Below are positions 1-12,843 of a DNA stretch of 64,000 nucleotides, in pieces. Made by a program: the position numbers and the translations under genes. Where the stretch lies: positions 16,740,001 through 16,804,000 of the forward strand of contig OX442316.1 in the NCBI GenBank assembly GCA_949358305.1. Reading direction: 5' to 3'. The first letter of the stretch is position 1. Each line of letters starts with the position of its first letter. Origin of the DNA: Strigamia acuminata. Lineage: Eukaryota > Arthropoda > Chilopoda > Geophilomorpha > Linotaeniidae. The notes beneath the pieces are model-generated. The model was not told the DNA's origin and searched no databases. It saw only the letters and a list, made by a program, of their open reading frames with translations.

Positions 1-1905
1 ATTATTATTTTTATTATTTTTGTGTGGTGGAATGGTAATGGTATCGACGTTTGGACAAGGTGGGCATTTTTTGAGTTCTTGCGCTGCCAATTGGCGGCCC
101 GAATACTAAGAGCTGCCGTCACCTTTCCGATAGATTTTAGATCCAAGCAAATGTCAGCGTGCCAACAGCAATGGGGAATTTCATGAATATATGTAATACA
201 GCACTTGATGCTGTTTATCCCAAATAAATGACTAATTTTGCCGATAGATGGCGCGTTCGGTCATTTAGCGGTAAATTTAACGGGAATGTTACAACTTGAA
301 AGTAAACTACATAAAATCGTGTTTTATGTTAGTTTAATGTCAGATTACACTTTTATAATATATTTATTTAGGTACCGGTAATATTTATTTTAGCTGTATT
401 ATGATAATATTTGTTGAATTTATCAGAAAACTGGATTCAAAGATTATGACGCCTGAGCCATTCGAATAAGTCAAAAGACTTAATCTAGAATGTGTCCTAG
501 GTATCCACTTCCTGTTCTCGCCTAAAAGAGCGCTAGGTTCTGTGTGTCTGGTTCCTGTCTTCAAGGATTGGAAGGATTCTAGAGACCAATGGCGTTCAGG
601 GGAAATGGAATTTTTAGTGCATACTTTATGTGCATAACACTACTTTTATTTCACATATTTATCCGGGGTTTACTAATTACTTGCGCGGGTACGTCATCGT
701 CATAGTGTTATACCTCTATCGGATTGTGCTGCTACCGCGCGCCACCAGGGATTGCATTGAGAACTTTTGGGCCTAATCTTCGAGCTGAGAATAAATTTTT
801 GTAGGTGCCTTTTGAATCGGACTCGTAGGGACGTTTGAAGCGATAATAAAATGGGCGGTAATAAATGTTTGACGATGTGTGGACCACCGTTTATGTTTTA
901 GTCGTTTCTGCAGCGAGAAATGAACATTTTAGGAAATGACGTCATCTTTGGAGTGTGTAAGGCAGGGGTCGGCAAGTAATTTTAAGTGGGGTCCGGATAC
1001 TATTGAAAATTTTTATCGAGGTCCAGAAAAAAAAACACTTAAAAACCTTATTAAAAACCTAAGAAAATACTTAAAAACCAAATAAATCCCCCAATAAACA
1101 CACACAACCCAAAAAATACCAATAAAACCTAAAAAACATGAAAAAAACACAAAAAACAAGAAATACACCGAAAAACCAAAGAAACCGAGGGGAAAACGTC
1201 GCTAAAACGTCACCGCGGTCCAAGTTTCGACCTTCCGGACCGCGGGCCGCCAGTTGCCGACCGCTGGTGTAAGGTGTCCCAATGTGATCTAAAAAGATCG
1301 GAAGGCATCGGCCTAACTTAACCACACACTAGTGACCTCTATAAAATCAGTAGAGAACTAAATGGCGCTTTAACTAATGGACCAGAAAATTGTCCCTAAA
1401 TGTGTAAGGGCTTACACCACAGAGCTAAATACTATAAATACTAAGTATTTGCTAACCATTGTTCGGAAATTTTGTTTGTATGCTGATTTAAGGCAGCCAT
1501 AACATTGACAGGAAGTGAAAAAGAATTTAGTGTTGACATTAACTGTAAGCAAACGCTTTTTACCCACAATCCCTTAGGTCTGTGTTTATAGCAGAAGGTC
1601 ATATTTTACTGTTAAATCATGTGAGAAATTTAAATGATTGTCATTGACGCGTGATTATTTGTGCCTGTGGTGAGAAATGGCGCCATTTTGCGTTTTTGTT
1701 TAATTTAAATTGAGCATTGGTGTGTTTGGTCATGGTCAGTTGAATGCTGCACGTCACCACTAGTGTGCAGCAGCGCGCGGCTACTTTAGAGCTGGAACCG
1801 AGGCTAAGACTAAATCCCATGTTTATAAAAACGTATTAATCCGGATGTATTTAATGCATTTTGATGCGTGTTTTGTATTGATTGGTGTTTGTTTGTGTAT
1901 TTGCA
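1..1905. other. Non-coding region upstream of ZMYND11
   Basis: No open frame here has protein-like composition or paired splice signals. It contains one hAT-type miniature element (963-1266) and otherwise unremarkable AT-rich sequence. The last part should hold the ZMYND11 promoter and 5' untranslated exon: a good acceptor (TTTGCAG, ending at 1906) lies 13 bases before the ATG, so transcription must begin in an upstream exon that I could not place. Confidence 0.5.
955..1274. mobile_element. hAT-type MITE, copy 1, with 8-bp target duplication
   Basis: The element proper is 963-1266 (304 bp). It starts CAGGGGTCGGCAAGT and ends with the near inverse (AGTTGCCGACCGCTG). It is flanked by a perfect 8-bp direct repeat, GTGTAAGG, at 955-962 and 1267-1274. 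Terminal CAGGGGTCGGCAA plus an 8-bp duplication is characteristic of hAT DNA transposons. There is no transposase frame, so it is non-autonomous. A related copy lies at 43067-43351. Confidence 0.9.
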
Positions 1906-1919
1906 GGTGAGTTTTCATC

Positions 1920-4900
1920 ATGTCGAAGCGAAGATTGGCCTGTCCGCAGACTGTACAACACATTTGGGACGCGATCGTTTGTATCCGACAGCAAAAACAG
2001 ATTCCGAATGTGGACAGATTGGCCAATTACATGAGAAGAAAACATGGACTCGATCAGCCGGATTTGGAACGACAGCTGAGTTTCGCTCTAAGAGACAACT
2101 TGGTTCGAGTGACCACCAAAGTGGGCTGCAAAGGGTCCAAACAGGGGGTTCAGCAGGAAGGATATCGGCTCCCTAGCGGCGAAGTTGTAAGTTGCGCTTT
2201 ACAGCAGCGCTTCTTAACTCGGATTTGCGATTGAATAAAAATGAATAAAAATAAACGTGTCATTAGAGAGTTTGCGGACATGCCTTTTTCCTTATAAATG
2301 GCCCTCCTTATGACCTTACGGTGTCGTAAGCAAAAGGTTATAAGGAAACTTGCCGCGACCAAGTTCGTAATCTGGCTCGACCAATGGGAGTACACATTGT
2401 AAGGTGCCTTTTTGAGTGCAACTCGAGTATAGTCTCTATTCTCGTTTCGTTAGCCGATGAATGCCAACGTACACGAAACTGTAAGGGATACGAGCACAGA
2501 TTTTAAAAATGAAGGGGGTGCCAACTGGCGACTGCTAGAAAGGTGATGGTGCAAATTAGGAGACGAGATGAGTTGTTGTTGTCGTCGTTGTTTTACAAAT
2601 TGGCGATGGTGTTTTCAGTCAACGCCGATGCTCTCTCTCTACAGTTTGTTGTGCCGCGGCTTTTCGGCTTCGGCTGGAATTCCTCGATTAGTGCGAGCGC
2701 TGTTCTGTTCCACTAATTTAGATTAATGAGGAGGAAGAATATTTTTAGATTCGCGTTGAGAGACCGGATTTGCCGATCGCTCAGATATTTGCTTAATTTT
2801 TGGGGAAAAGGTCAATAACCAATGGGAGTTTGTCACAAGTTTTCTGAAAATAACGCTGGTTTATCCATAAACCTTTGCTGTGTTCCGTAAATCCGTTTGC
2901 AACTTTGATATACTGGATATTACGCTTTAATTTGTAATTAGTAGCTGCTAAATGCGTTTTCAAAAGTGGTAATATTTCATAGGAGAAATTAATTTGCTAT
3001 TAATTTTGTTTGTTTTTTTTGGTTTTTTTTTAATTAGATAAATTTTTAAGTTTAGTGTAAATAAATTGTAATTGGCCATTTCATCGTTTTAATAGATGCT
3101 AATCATCATTTAAATAGAATGTTGCATTGTTTGTAGCAAGAAAAGTAGGTGTCGCTCGTTTGGAGCGGGGAAATGTCAAAATGAGCATTGCCCATTTTGT
3201 CGTGCGATTAACCGCTTTATCGCCTCCGCAACCCAACATATTTCCAAGCCCTGGTGGCGTGGCGCGAGACAGTTGAACGAACTCATTGCGTATCGAAAGG
3301 GTTGAGTAAAGGTCGTGGGAAAAGGCGAAAAGCGCCCGATTATTGTGGAAATTAAAAAATTAAAAAATTGCGAGAAAAGATTTTTTTTTTTTTTTTTTTT
3401 TTAAATATTTTATTTTTAAATATTTTTTATTTTATTTGTATTTTTTTTTATAGGAAAGAGATGGATACGACTGGTATTGTTTCGAATGTCATCGTGGAGG
3501 AGAGGTTTGTCTATGTACCACTTGTCACCGAGTTTATCACAGTTTCTGCGTGAAGGAGGACGTTGCCAGTGCCGAGAATTTCCAATGCGCGATTTGTAAG
3601 GTAAAACCAACTCCCGGATCGATCGCAAAGTTTATTTCTGTAAACGATGAATTTTACGTGAGATTTTGCCAAAAACAAGTTTTATTTTTGTTTTTGTTTT
3701 ACGTTTCTCCGTTTTGCACATTTCGGGTTTTAGTTTTCACGATTAAATTCAAAATGGCGGCGTCGGATAACGAACAGCGAAATAAATACCAACCACTTTT
3801 CGTCCGGATTTTTAAGTTTGCATTAAATATTTAGAAGAGAATGATTCGCTGTGTTAAACAATGAGTTTAAGTGCCTTAAAGTGTTGTAAAAGCAGTCTGG
3901 GGAGACATTGTTATTAAATTGTTGTGTTTAGTCTTTAGTTGGGTCATTAAGTTGTTTTTTTTTTTGTTGGTAAATTTTTAATGGTCTGAGAGAGTATATT
4001 TTAGTGGCAGTTAATTGTTTTAATGAGTGGATATTTTTTTCTTCTTTTTTTGTAATTGGTTGTAATTGTTTTTTTCTTTTTTTCTTTTTCTCTTTTCAGA
4101 TGTGTAAGTCTAAAAATAACTTCAAGATGAAGAAAACGGATTTGAACACACTACTGACTTACACTTGCAATAGACTCAAAGAAAAGGTTTTTATAAAATA
4201 AAAGAAAATCGATTTAAATCGAAGGCATTTTTAATAGAAATTTGTTTATTTTCGACACCAGGTTTCCTCGATTTCGCCTTTTGTGCCTGACGATAAAAAG
4301 GTACGTGAAACCATGCGTTAAGAGTGTTTGTAACCCCTAGTTCACGCCAACTTTTCCCATAGAGTTGCATGTAAAATGAGACTTTTTTTGAAATTTGAGT
4401 AGTTAGTTCTGTTCGCCGCCAGTCCGCAGCACTGCTGGGACAAAAACCCAGAATGCTTAGCGGGGATATTTGAGCTCGTTTATTTAAGTTAAATTAATGT
4501 TAATGGGAGGATTTGTTTGGCTTTTTTGTTTGTTTTTTTGTCAATAAATGTGTAATTGAGTGAATTTTGTCGGTTCGTTGCAGCAAACTCGTGATTTGCA
4601 TCGCATGCCAGCGACGGACGAAGAAAAATGGCGTCACGATTTACTCCTTTTTTATCCAATGGATTTGAACACGATGGAGGAGAAAGCTCAGGCACTCGAG
4701 TACAGGCGATTGGAGGAATTCCAAGCTGACGCCCAGAGCATTGTGCACAACGTAGTGATTTATTATGGTGGTATGGAATGAAAATAATAATAATAATTTC
4801 AGTATATTAAATGAATTTTTTTTTTTTTAAATATTTAATTAATTTTTTTTTTAGTGCACAGTCCAATGGCAGACATGGCTCGTCAAATGTTGAGAGACTG

Positions 4901-7900
4901 CATTTACGATCTCGGTGAAATTCGTCAATGTCGAGATTGCTATCGCATGTCTAACGAAAAGACGGACAAGTTTTGGTTTTGTCAGCCTTGTGTAAGCATC
5001 AAACAGAAAAAATTTAATAAAAAAAAAAAAACATGCACATACACCAACTTGGACTGCCAACTGATGCATTGTGGGTAAAAAAATGGATACAAAAAAAAGA
5101 TAAGCTCTGAATGTAGCGGAGGGTAGCCGGGTAAAGCCGTAGGTAGACCTTTGGCTTTACGCAGTGTCGTAAGGATAGAAAGGTCTCACCGTGCTGATCA
5201 CTCGTTTCGATTAGAACGCAGAAGTTAAGCAGCATTGGGTCTGGTTAGTTTTTGGATGGCTGACTAGCAGTTATCGTATTTTCTCGATTTAGAGTCGCCC
5301 TCGTTTTGTAGCCGCCCTCGAATAGTAGCTGCGGCACAATAAAATTGAAATTTCAATGCAAAAATTGAAATTTCAATGCAAAAATTGAAATTTCAATGCA
5401 AAAATTGAAATTTCAATGCAAAAATTGAAATTTCAATGCAAAAATTGAAATTTCAATGCAAAAATTGAAATTTCAATGCAAAAATTGAAATTTCAATGCA
5501 AAAATTGAAATTTTAATGCAAAAATTGAAATTTCAATGCAAAAATTGAAATTTCAATGCAAAAATTGAAATTTTAATGCAAAAATTGAAATTTCAATGAA
5601 AAAATTGAAATTTCAATGAAAAAATTGAAATTTTAATGAAAAAATTGAAATTTTAATCAAAATACGGTAAACAATTGTAATAAAAGTCGCGGCTCAGGCT
5701 GCCCGTTTTGAATAAGACACCGAGGCTCTTACTCGAGAGAAAATAAAGTACATCTCATCCTTGTCTGATAAGATACTGTTTCTATGGCAATAGCATCTGC
5801 CATTCGCCTCCAACTGTGTTTTCTCTGGTTTTCCCAGTTCTCGGTGTAAATGCAGGGTTGGTCTTAAAGAAAGTTGTGCCGCATGTTGCGGTTTGCAAGA
5901 CCTAAATCTCCAGATAAGCACTCTGCTTACGAGCTATTTACTGTTTACCGTAGTGGGGTATTACTAAAACTCGTGCATAGTTATATTCTATAACATGCAG
6001 TGTCTGTTTTTCCCGTCACAGGTGGCAGTTGAGTAGGTGTATGCAATAACGGTGCGAGAAATACAGAATGGTTTGTTTTGGGAATTTAGAATCCTCCACA
6101 CGAGTTGGTTTACGCCAAACAGAAAGGCTTTCCTTATTGGCCGGCCAAAGTGATCCGAAGAACAAATGGGATCTACGATGTGCGGTTCTTTGGTGGTTAC
6201 CACCAAAGGTTTGTGTTAGTATTCTTTTTTCTATTTTTTATCCGATTTTTAATAAATAAAAACTATTTACTTCTTAGAAAATAAATAATTTTTCTGTTTA
6301 GGGCCAATATTGAAAAAGAACATATCAAACCCATCACGACCAATATTCATAGCCTGTCTGTAAAACGCACTGCTTCGTGGAACCGCGCGTGCGAGGAACT
6401 TAGGAGGCATCAGGAACTGCTGGAGAAACAGAAAAGAGAACTCAAGTAAATGAAAACAAAAAATATTTTTAAAAACGTGGGCGATATGCTTGACGCACGA
6501 TATTTGAAATCTTCCATTGTTTCTGGGACTGTGACTAAGTGGGAAATTTTTTTGGAATTTTTGATTAGTGGAAACGTGATCTCCTCGTCCCCCTCTATAT
6601 TCCCTATTTCTGTGTATCATGAATTCTGAAACATCCTGTATAATGGTCTTCAAATCTGATCATCCGATTGAATTTATCCGTTTGTTTAGACTTTCCAGGA
6701 CAGAAACGGAAAAGGAAGTGGAAAGCGGCGGCGGCGAGAGCTGCATGGAGGATCCGGAGGAGACGATGAACACCGAAGACGAAAAGAAAATAAAAATCGA
6801 GACGGATCCGGAAGAGAAAAAGAGCGAGAAAGAGATAATCGAGAGCGATTTAGCTCCCATGTACGACGAATCCTCCATTTCCAGTTCCTCCAAGTTGGTG
6901 AAGCAAATGCAGCAAGCGCCGACACCCGAAGACTACAACGTCGTCTCGTCGTCCAGTCAAGACGCCAACACCCGGGTGTCCGTCGCCACGCAAACTTATC
7001 GCAGGGTAAGTCAGAGTTTATTTCTCAATAATGCTATGCTGTTATGATTAAGTGCTTTCTTTATTATATTCTAGTTGTTGCCGAGCCGTTTTCCGTCAAA
7101 GTCGATCCAGACGGAAGCGGAGCCGCCGCCACCGCCACCGGTAATTAATTGCAAATGCAGCCAGAAGAATGCGCGGATGAAGGAGAAAAACGATGAGGAG
7201 GTCAAGGAGAGGACAGTGAAGGAGTTGGGTGATAAGTTGCGAGTGGAATTCGAAGAGCAGAAGCAAACGGCGGTGTCGGCGGCGCTCAACACGGTGCAGA
7301 AGGAGGTGGAGAAGGCGAGAAGGCACACCGAGGACAGGCTGCAGAAGGACCACAGGGCCGAGCTGCAGGTGCAGGTGGAACGACATCGACAACAATTGTC
7401 CGAAACCAAAAAGAAACAATGGGTAAATCGATCTCTAACAGTTGTTTGTAGTGTTTTTGCTTTGGCGCGGCATCTGGTGGCAGTTTTTTTACATTTTAAT
7501 TGTGTGTTACGGTATTTTGAGTGGTTTTATTTTGTTCGCGCGTTGTTTGGTGGGAAAATTATTTCTTTTTTTTCGAAATTCCTGCACGTGGGGTTTGTTT
7601 TAATCGTGTGCTGGGAGCGGATCATGTGATTTTGGAGTCATGGTCGTGTCGCCCGTGTCTGTAATGTGTTATTAGGAACCGCTAGTTAGTTTTAATCGTT
7701 TTTTTTCTGTCTGTTTTTGTTTTAATGGTGTTTGGGAGGCAGGGGGAGGGACAGAGGTGGTTTTATGGATTTTTGGAATCAAATTGGGTTTGTTGACGTT
7801 TTGTTTTCTTGACACTAGATGGCGGAAGCTTCGGTGATATTACGTCACGCGGCAGGAAAAGATGGCGGTTTTTTGTTGCCGCTGCAGCGAACTGAATATC

Positions 7901-8686
7901 TGGAATGTTTTGAAACATTTGTGACCAAAAAAATGATGGCGGAAATAATTTATTTTTTCCGTCAACAAGTTAGCAAATAGTGAAAAGGAAATTTGATAAC
8001 AAAATGGAGGCCAGGGATGACATTTTTCAAAGTCAAATAAATTATTTTTTTAAATGAAATTAAATAAATAAAAAAGAAATAATTTTTTTTCTTTATGATT
8101 TTTAATGCATTTGCATTTCGACCTAGAGCCAAAACAAATAATTTCACCTGTGTTGAGTTGTGGCCAACAAAAAATGTGGGAAAAAAAATGGTTGGACTGT
8201 CTGGGAGTCAACAAACTGGGGTAGACGGATTCAAGGTCAAAACAAACACAAAACTGTCAACGCGTTCGACTTTAAGCAGCTGCAGTCTGCTCTCTGCTCT
8301 CTGCTGTCTGTCTCGATTATTCCACACATTTATCTCGAAATCAAATTGAAACTCGGCAAATGCCAACTGCGTGCCAAACAAAACTCAAGGAATTTGAGTG
8401 TAAAACATTCGAGGAATGCGTTGTCCTGTCTGGAACTTGAAATATTTGCCTCCAGGTGCATTGCTGACCACCTAGAATGAAAAGAAAAAAATAATTTAAA
8501 TAATAAAACTAAGAATGGAAAATATATTTCTATATTTTGTTTGTTATTTTGTTGTAATTTCAGTGTTACAACTGCGAGGCTGAAGCGATTTACCACTGTT
8601 GTTGGAACACGTCGTATTGCAGCATCGAATGTCAACAGGTGCATTGGCAAAAAGAACACAAACGCAATTGTCGACGCAAACGATAA
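1920..8686 (+). CDS. ZMYND11: ZMYND11 (BS69) homologue, chromatin reader and corepressor
   Basis: Eleven phase-consistent coding exons: 1920-2186, 3454-3600, 4100-4186, 4262-4300, 4584-4770, 4855-4991, 6090-6208, 6302-6445, 6699-7005, 7075-7422, 8564-8686. They give 634 residues (human about 602). Domains in order: N-terminal SAMD1-like winged helix (residues 1-90, with VGCKGSK and QEGYRLP); PHD finger (about 95-138, starting DWYCFECHR); bromodomain over exons 3-6; a Cys-rich linker; PWWP (about 290-330, FPYWPAKV and VRFFGG); an acidic Ser-rich stretch; a coiled coil; and a C-terminal MYND zinc finger beginning [12 protein letters not shown]. In vertebrates the PHD-bromo-PWWP unit reads H3.3K36me3 in gene bodies and restrains elongation, and MYND recruits partners with PxLxP motifs. 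All modules are intact and no stop interrupts the frame. The ATG at 1920 lies just after a splice acceptor, so a 5' non-coding exon exists. The family assignment is firm; the exact start and the 13-codon exon 4 are slightly less certain. Confidence 0.95.
5195..5277 (+). repeat. 5S rRNA-derived sequence (pseudogene or SINE3-like head)
   Basis: Within ZMYND11 intron 6, the stretch around 5220-5264 reads AGAAGTTAAGCAGC, then GGGTCTGGTTAGT, then TTGGATGGCTGAC. These match, in order and spacing, the internal control region of eukaryotic 5S rRNA (box A AAGTTAAGCAGC, GGTTAGTA, box C TGGATGGGTGACC). The 5' half is divergent and the 3' stem is absent, so it is not a functional 5S gene. It is either a 5S pseudogene or the head of a 5S-derived SINE. 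Confidence 0.7.
5341..5660. repeat. 20-bp palindromic minisatellite, 16 units
   Basis: Sixteen exact-length 20-bp units in ZMYND11 intron 6. Each contains the perfect 14-bp palindrome ATTGAAATTTCAAT plus a GCAAAA spacer. Units are identical through the 5' part and diverge towards the 3' end (CAATG to TAATG, GCAAAA to GAAAAA). The flanks (TATTTTCTCGATTTAGAG near 5278 and AAATACGGT near 5661) resemble the inverted termini of the CCGTAT-type MITEs at 23.9 and 26.0 kb, so the array may be the interior of such an element. Confidence 0.9.
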
Positions 8687-11600
8687 AATTGTAAATTGTG
8701 ATGCGACAAAAATGGAGTTTTTAGGCGCTCTTTAATGATATAGACGTCGGAGCTGTCAATCCGAATGAAAATCCGACTACTACGTGGAAATAACATCACT
8801 TTTTCATCTTAATGTGGTAGTTAAGGTGTGTAGTTGTGTACATGAACATTTTCTTTTTTGATTTTTCATTTTTGAGTCACAGATTATTATTATTTTAATT
8901 TTTTATTATATATAGATATAAATATATGAAAATTTTCTATTTTTCATTCCATTTTGTATATTCCGATTTTAATGAATTTGATTCAAGATGTTAGCAGTGT
9001 AAAGGTCAAAAACTGATTCCAGTTTGAGGTTTTTTTTTTTGTTGTTTTGGTGTTGGTAAAGTGAATTTAATTTGCTTTATAATGTGCCAGTTAAGGTCAG
9101 CAACTATTTTTAGAAATTGGTTTTATTTATAGGTGGCTATAGTTAGACATAATAGGATGTAAACAATTTTATGCTTGTTTTATTTTTGTAGTCAGAATTT
9201 GCATTTTTTAATTTTTTTTTTTTTTTATTTTTTTTTTTTTGTGTGTCTGGTTTTTTTTTTTTAGTTTTAAATCATTTGATTATTTTGGAAAAGTTTTAAT
9301 TTCCTGTTGAATTATTTGTAACCAAATGCTTAAAATTGACATTCAAGACTAATCATGATTAAGGCATAATTGTTAATTGCTTATATTTCTGTGATATGAA
9401 ATTATGGAATTTATTATTGATTAATTAATTAATTAATTAATACAAAGAAATTTTTTTGAAAAATTGATTCAAAATTGACTAAAAAGAAATACATCTGTGA
9501 TTAAATGGATTTTTTTTTTTTTTTACAAAAGATTAAATTATTATTGTTATTATTATTATTATTTTAATTAATCTGTCATTCATTTGGCTTATCTGATTGT
9601 AAATACTCCCAAGTTTAAGTGCAATTGTGTAATCAGTTAAAAGTTCAATTGAAATCAGACATGTTGACCTTTTGCATCTCACATTGCCAGTATAAAACAG
9701 CTGATAAAGGCTTGAATTTAATAATAGTTATCAATAAGTCGCATTGTCTCGTGTGTGATGTTTTTAATTTTGTAATTTCATACCAACAAAATGGAATTTT
9801 GAGAGAAAAGTTTGAATTTTTTGTTTTTCTCGTTTCTTAGCATTTATTTTATACCAAATATTGACATATTTTATTTGTGGGGAGATTTTTATGTGGGTTT
9901 TATGGGAATTAATTAAAAATAAATAAATAAAAACATGTACAAAGTATACCTATGATTTTAGTGGATTTGATTTAATTTTTAGTTTTGAAATTTACTATCT
10001 AGTGTTTTAAATTGACACTTGTTGGACGATTTAACGGTTTAATACCAGAACTAACCTTGAAAAATGAAATTGCAGAAAGATTTGAGCAGCATTGAACTCG
10101 ATTCAAAGTTGGTTGCCACGTTGCTTAGATTTGGTAACCATGGTAACGCGAAATAATAATTTGCTTTAGTGCTAAGAAAAAGAAGGAAAACGTTGGTATT
10201 ATTGATCGTAATTTCGATAAGTGTTGAGAGTTTTTTCAAAAATTTAAAAAAATATGATCGGATTATGTGTAAATAAAGTTTTATTCGAACATAGGTACAT
10301 TGTTTGTGTATTTGTAGATTAAAAATGTTATTTTTCCTACAGAAAATCCGGACAGGTTCTAATAAGAATTTCACCAAATTCTCGTGTTTAATTTTTCTGT
10401 CCGTCGATGTCGTGTTCGCGTACAAACAAAATGGATTTAAAAATAAATAATTGTGTTTTCCAGTGGAAATAGTTGTACGAAATACAATTTTAATGTCTCG
10501 AAATTACATTTCTGAATGGTGATGATGACAAATAAACACTTCATTTAATTCTGGCGGGAGCGATTTTATTTATTGATTTCTTCACAACTTATAACTACAC
10601 TAACTCACACCTGGTGTCGTTGCTGCTACATGCTGTGCAACTCGCTGTGTTGAAATAAATGAAATATTCTCCAAGCAGGTGCAGTTGGAAAACTGTTTGT
10701 ATTTTGGCTGCCAGCCCAAACTGACAAGTGAGTCTTTCTTGTCTGCCCAGTCTTTTTTTTAAAAAATAAAATAAAAATAAATAAATAAATTAAAATTTTA
10801 AAATTTTAAATTTAAGCCTAATTTTTATTTCCGCCCATCCAGACAAAGAAAAAACAAACAAATCCAAAACAGGAAACACGAAAAAAAAACAAATAATTTC
10901 TTTCCCCATGCAAAAAAAAAACAGACTTAAAAACAAGAGATAAATCTATGGGGCACCTGGCAAAGATGGAAAAAAAACAAAAACAAAAAACAAAAAACCC
11001 AGACATTAATAAATATAAAAACAACAAAAACAACAACAAAAGCCAGACATGAGACAGAATTAACTAAAAATAAACCTCCCATGAGACTATTGACAGATAA
11101 ATAAGCAGTGAAGATGTATAGATCAGATCACGTTGCAATTTCTACATTCAGTCACATGGTGGTGCGCGTAAAAATGGTTGGAAACGAGCCAACACACCTT
11201 TCTTTATCCATTTATCCATTTCTCCATTTATCCACGCCCGGTGCTGCGCTGCATCGACGTTCGCCTCTTATTAATTGCTGGCCAAGGACGTGCGACCGTG
11301 CCCCGTTCATTGTACTAAAATCTCAACTATTTTTATGTTTTTCTTCGCAATGCGTTCATTTTTTCTTTTATTTTTAATTCTTCTTTCTCATCCGAGACCA
11401 CGAACGGATGCATGGAGTCGTGGATGGAGAAACCCCCGGCCCAATATTATACTTCAGACTATGTCTGGCTCGGATGGCGGGAAAACAGTCGATTGCGCGT
11501 GCGCACTTGCTAAATATCGACCGAAATTCTCAGACGACGGAGTTTGACATTGATCGAGATTGGAGTACGCTACGCACGCTTCGAAGGCCTTTTGGCGCGT

Positions 11601-12843
11601 GGCTCGAGACAAAATGATAAATAAACACCACGTATGCGTCTACGTCTGGATTCGGGCTCTGGCCGTGAAAGAAATGAAAGACATTTTTATTTTTCTTATT
11701 TTTCTAATTCATTAATAATTGCGCGCGTTTTGTACGGAACGAACTGGTGGAAATGTCAAAGGTGAAACTCGTGCGCACTATTTGTAAATATTTATGTATT
11801 ATTACGCTCGGCTCAATAAATAGTTGTGGTGTGCATAAACCAATGAAAAGAAGCCTGAAAATAAGGTTAAAAACCCTCCCCTGGCTTCCGAATGACGTCA
11901 GAGGTGAAGAATGTACGCAGATGTTTTTCCGAGAGAAAATAAGATTTAAAAAGAAGAAATTATTTCATTTTTTGTTTGCGTTTTTTTGATGTTTTCTATT
12001 AAATTTCGCCATTTTCTTTGTTGTTGTTTTTTTTCTTTGTTTCTTTCTTTCTTCTCGGGTTGCAGGTGAGGTTGAATTGAAGCATGGCGCTCGTCCAAAT
12101 GGCATTCACCTGACCGAATTTGGAATGCGAGTGAGAAAGGAATGGAAATATGCAATGGCAAAAACGACTTTTTAATCTCGGCTTCAATAACACTTAAAAA
12201 CTCGTTTCTCTACACGTAATTATTTACAACACAGATTTTTGCACTCACGAAAACAGTAAACAAACTTTTACGTATTGGATTAGCATTTAGCATGTATTAT
12301 GATGTCGCTTTTATGTACAATGTTGTTGACTATTTAATCAATAATTTACAATAATAACAAAAATCAAAATCCGCCATTTTACCAAGTGATTTGCTCGTCT
12401 ATTAATTAATTAATTAATTAATTTAATTAATAGGGTAGAAAATATTTACAAAAATTAAATTTAAATTAATTTCTTTCACATTTTCGTCTCTCGTTTCGTT
12501 CCCGTTTTTCTAATAAATAATAATAATATAAAAAAAAACGTAAACAAGTGTTGCACAATAATTGAGGGAGGAACATTTGGCTCGATAACGAATGACGTTG
12601 CAGTTCGAAGAAACATCTGGTTCCGTATACACGCGACATATTGGCGTAAAAAAAATAAAAAACAAACGAACAACTTTTTCCTCATTCCCCAAAAATACAA
12701 AAAAATCCAAAACGCCCGAAAAACAAAAAAAAAAACAGAAAAAGCAGAAAATGTCGTCAAATATCCTTCTTTGAGTTATTGTTTTTCGCCACAAATGTGC
12801 GCCACAATATTCGAAATGTATTCTATATTAGCCAGAGCAGAGG
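8687..12843. other. AT-rich intergenic region, no gene recognised
   Basis: This holds the 3' untranslated region of ZMYND11 at one end and that of the convergent minus-strand gene at the other. There are long T and A runs (9200-9260, 9510-9530, 10750-10810) and TTAA-rich microsatellite tracts (9420-9440, 12402-12432). The short open frames here are low-complexity (F/L or K/N rich), with no conserved-looking stretch or convincing splice pairing. I see no RNA gene. Confidence 0.5.

Noticed and set aside
5341-5660. CRISPR-like periodic array
   Set aside because: Units are head-to-tail without unique spacers and lie in a eukaryotic intron; it is a minisatellite.
6267-6653. Minus-strand 128-codon frame in ZMYND11
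   Set aside because: It overlaps a confirmed ZMYND11 exon (6302-6445) and intron; low complexity and no splice support.
11275-11547. Overlapping plus-strand frames near 11.1-11.6 kb
   Set aside because: No splice partners, low-complexity stretches and no recognisable domain; treated as chance.
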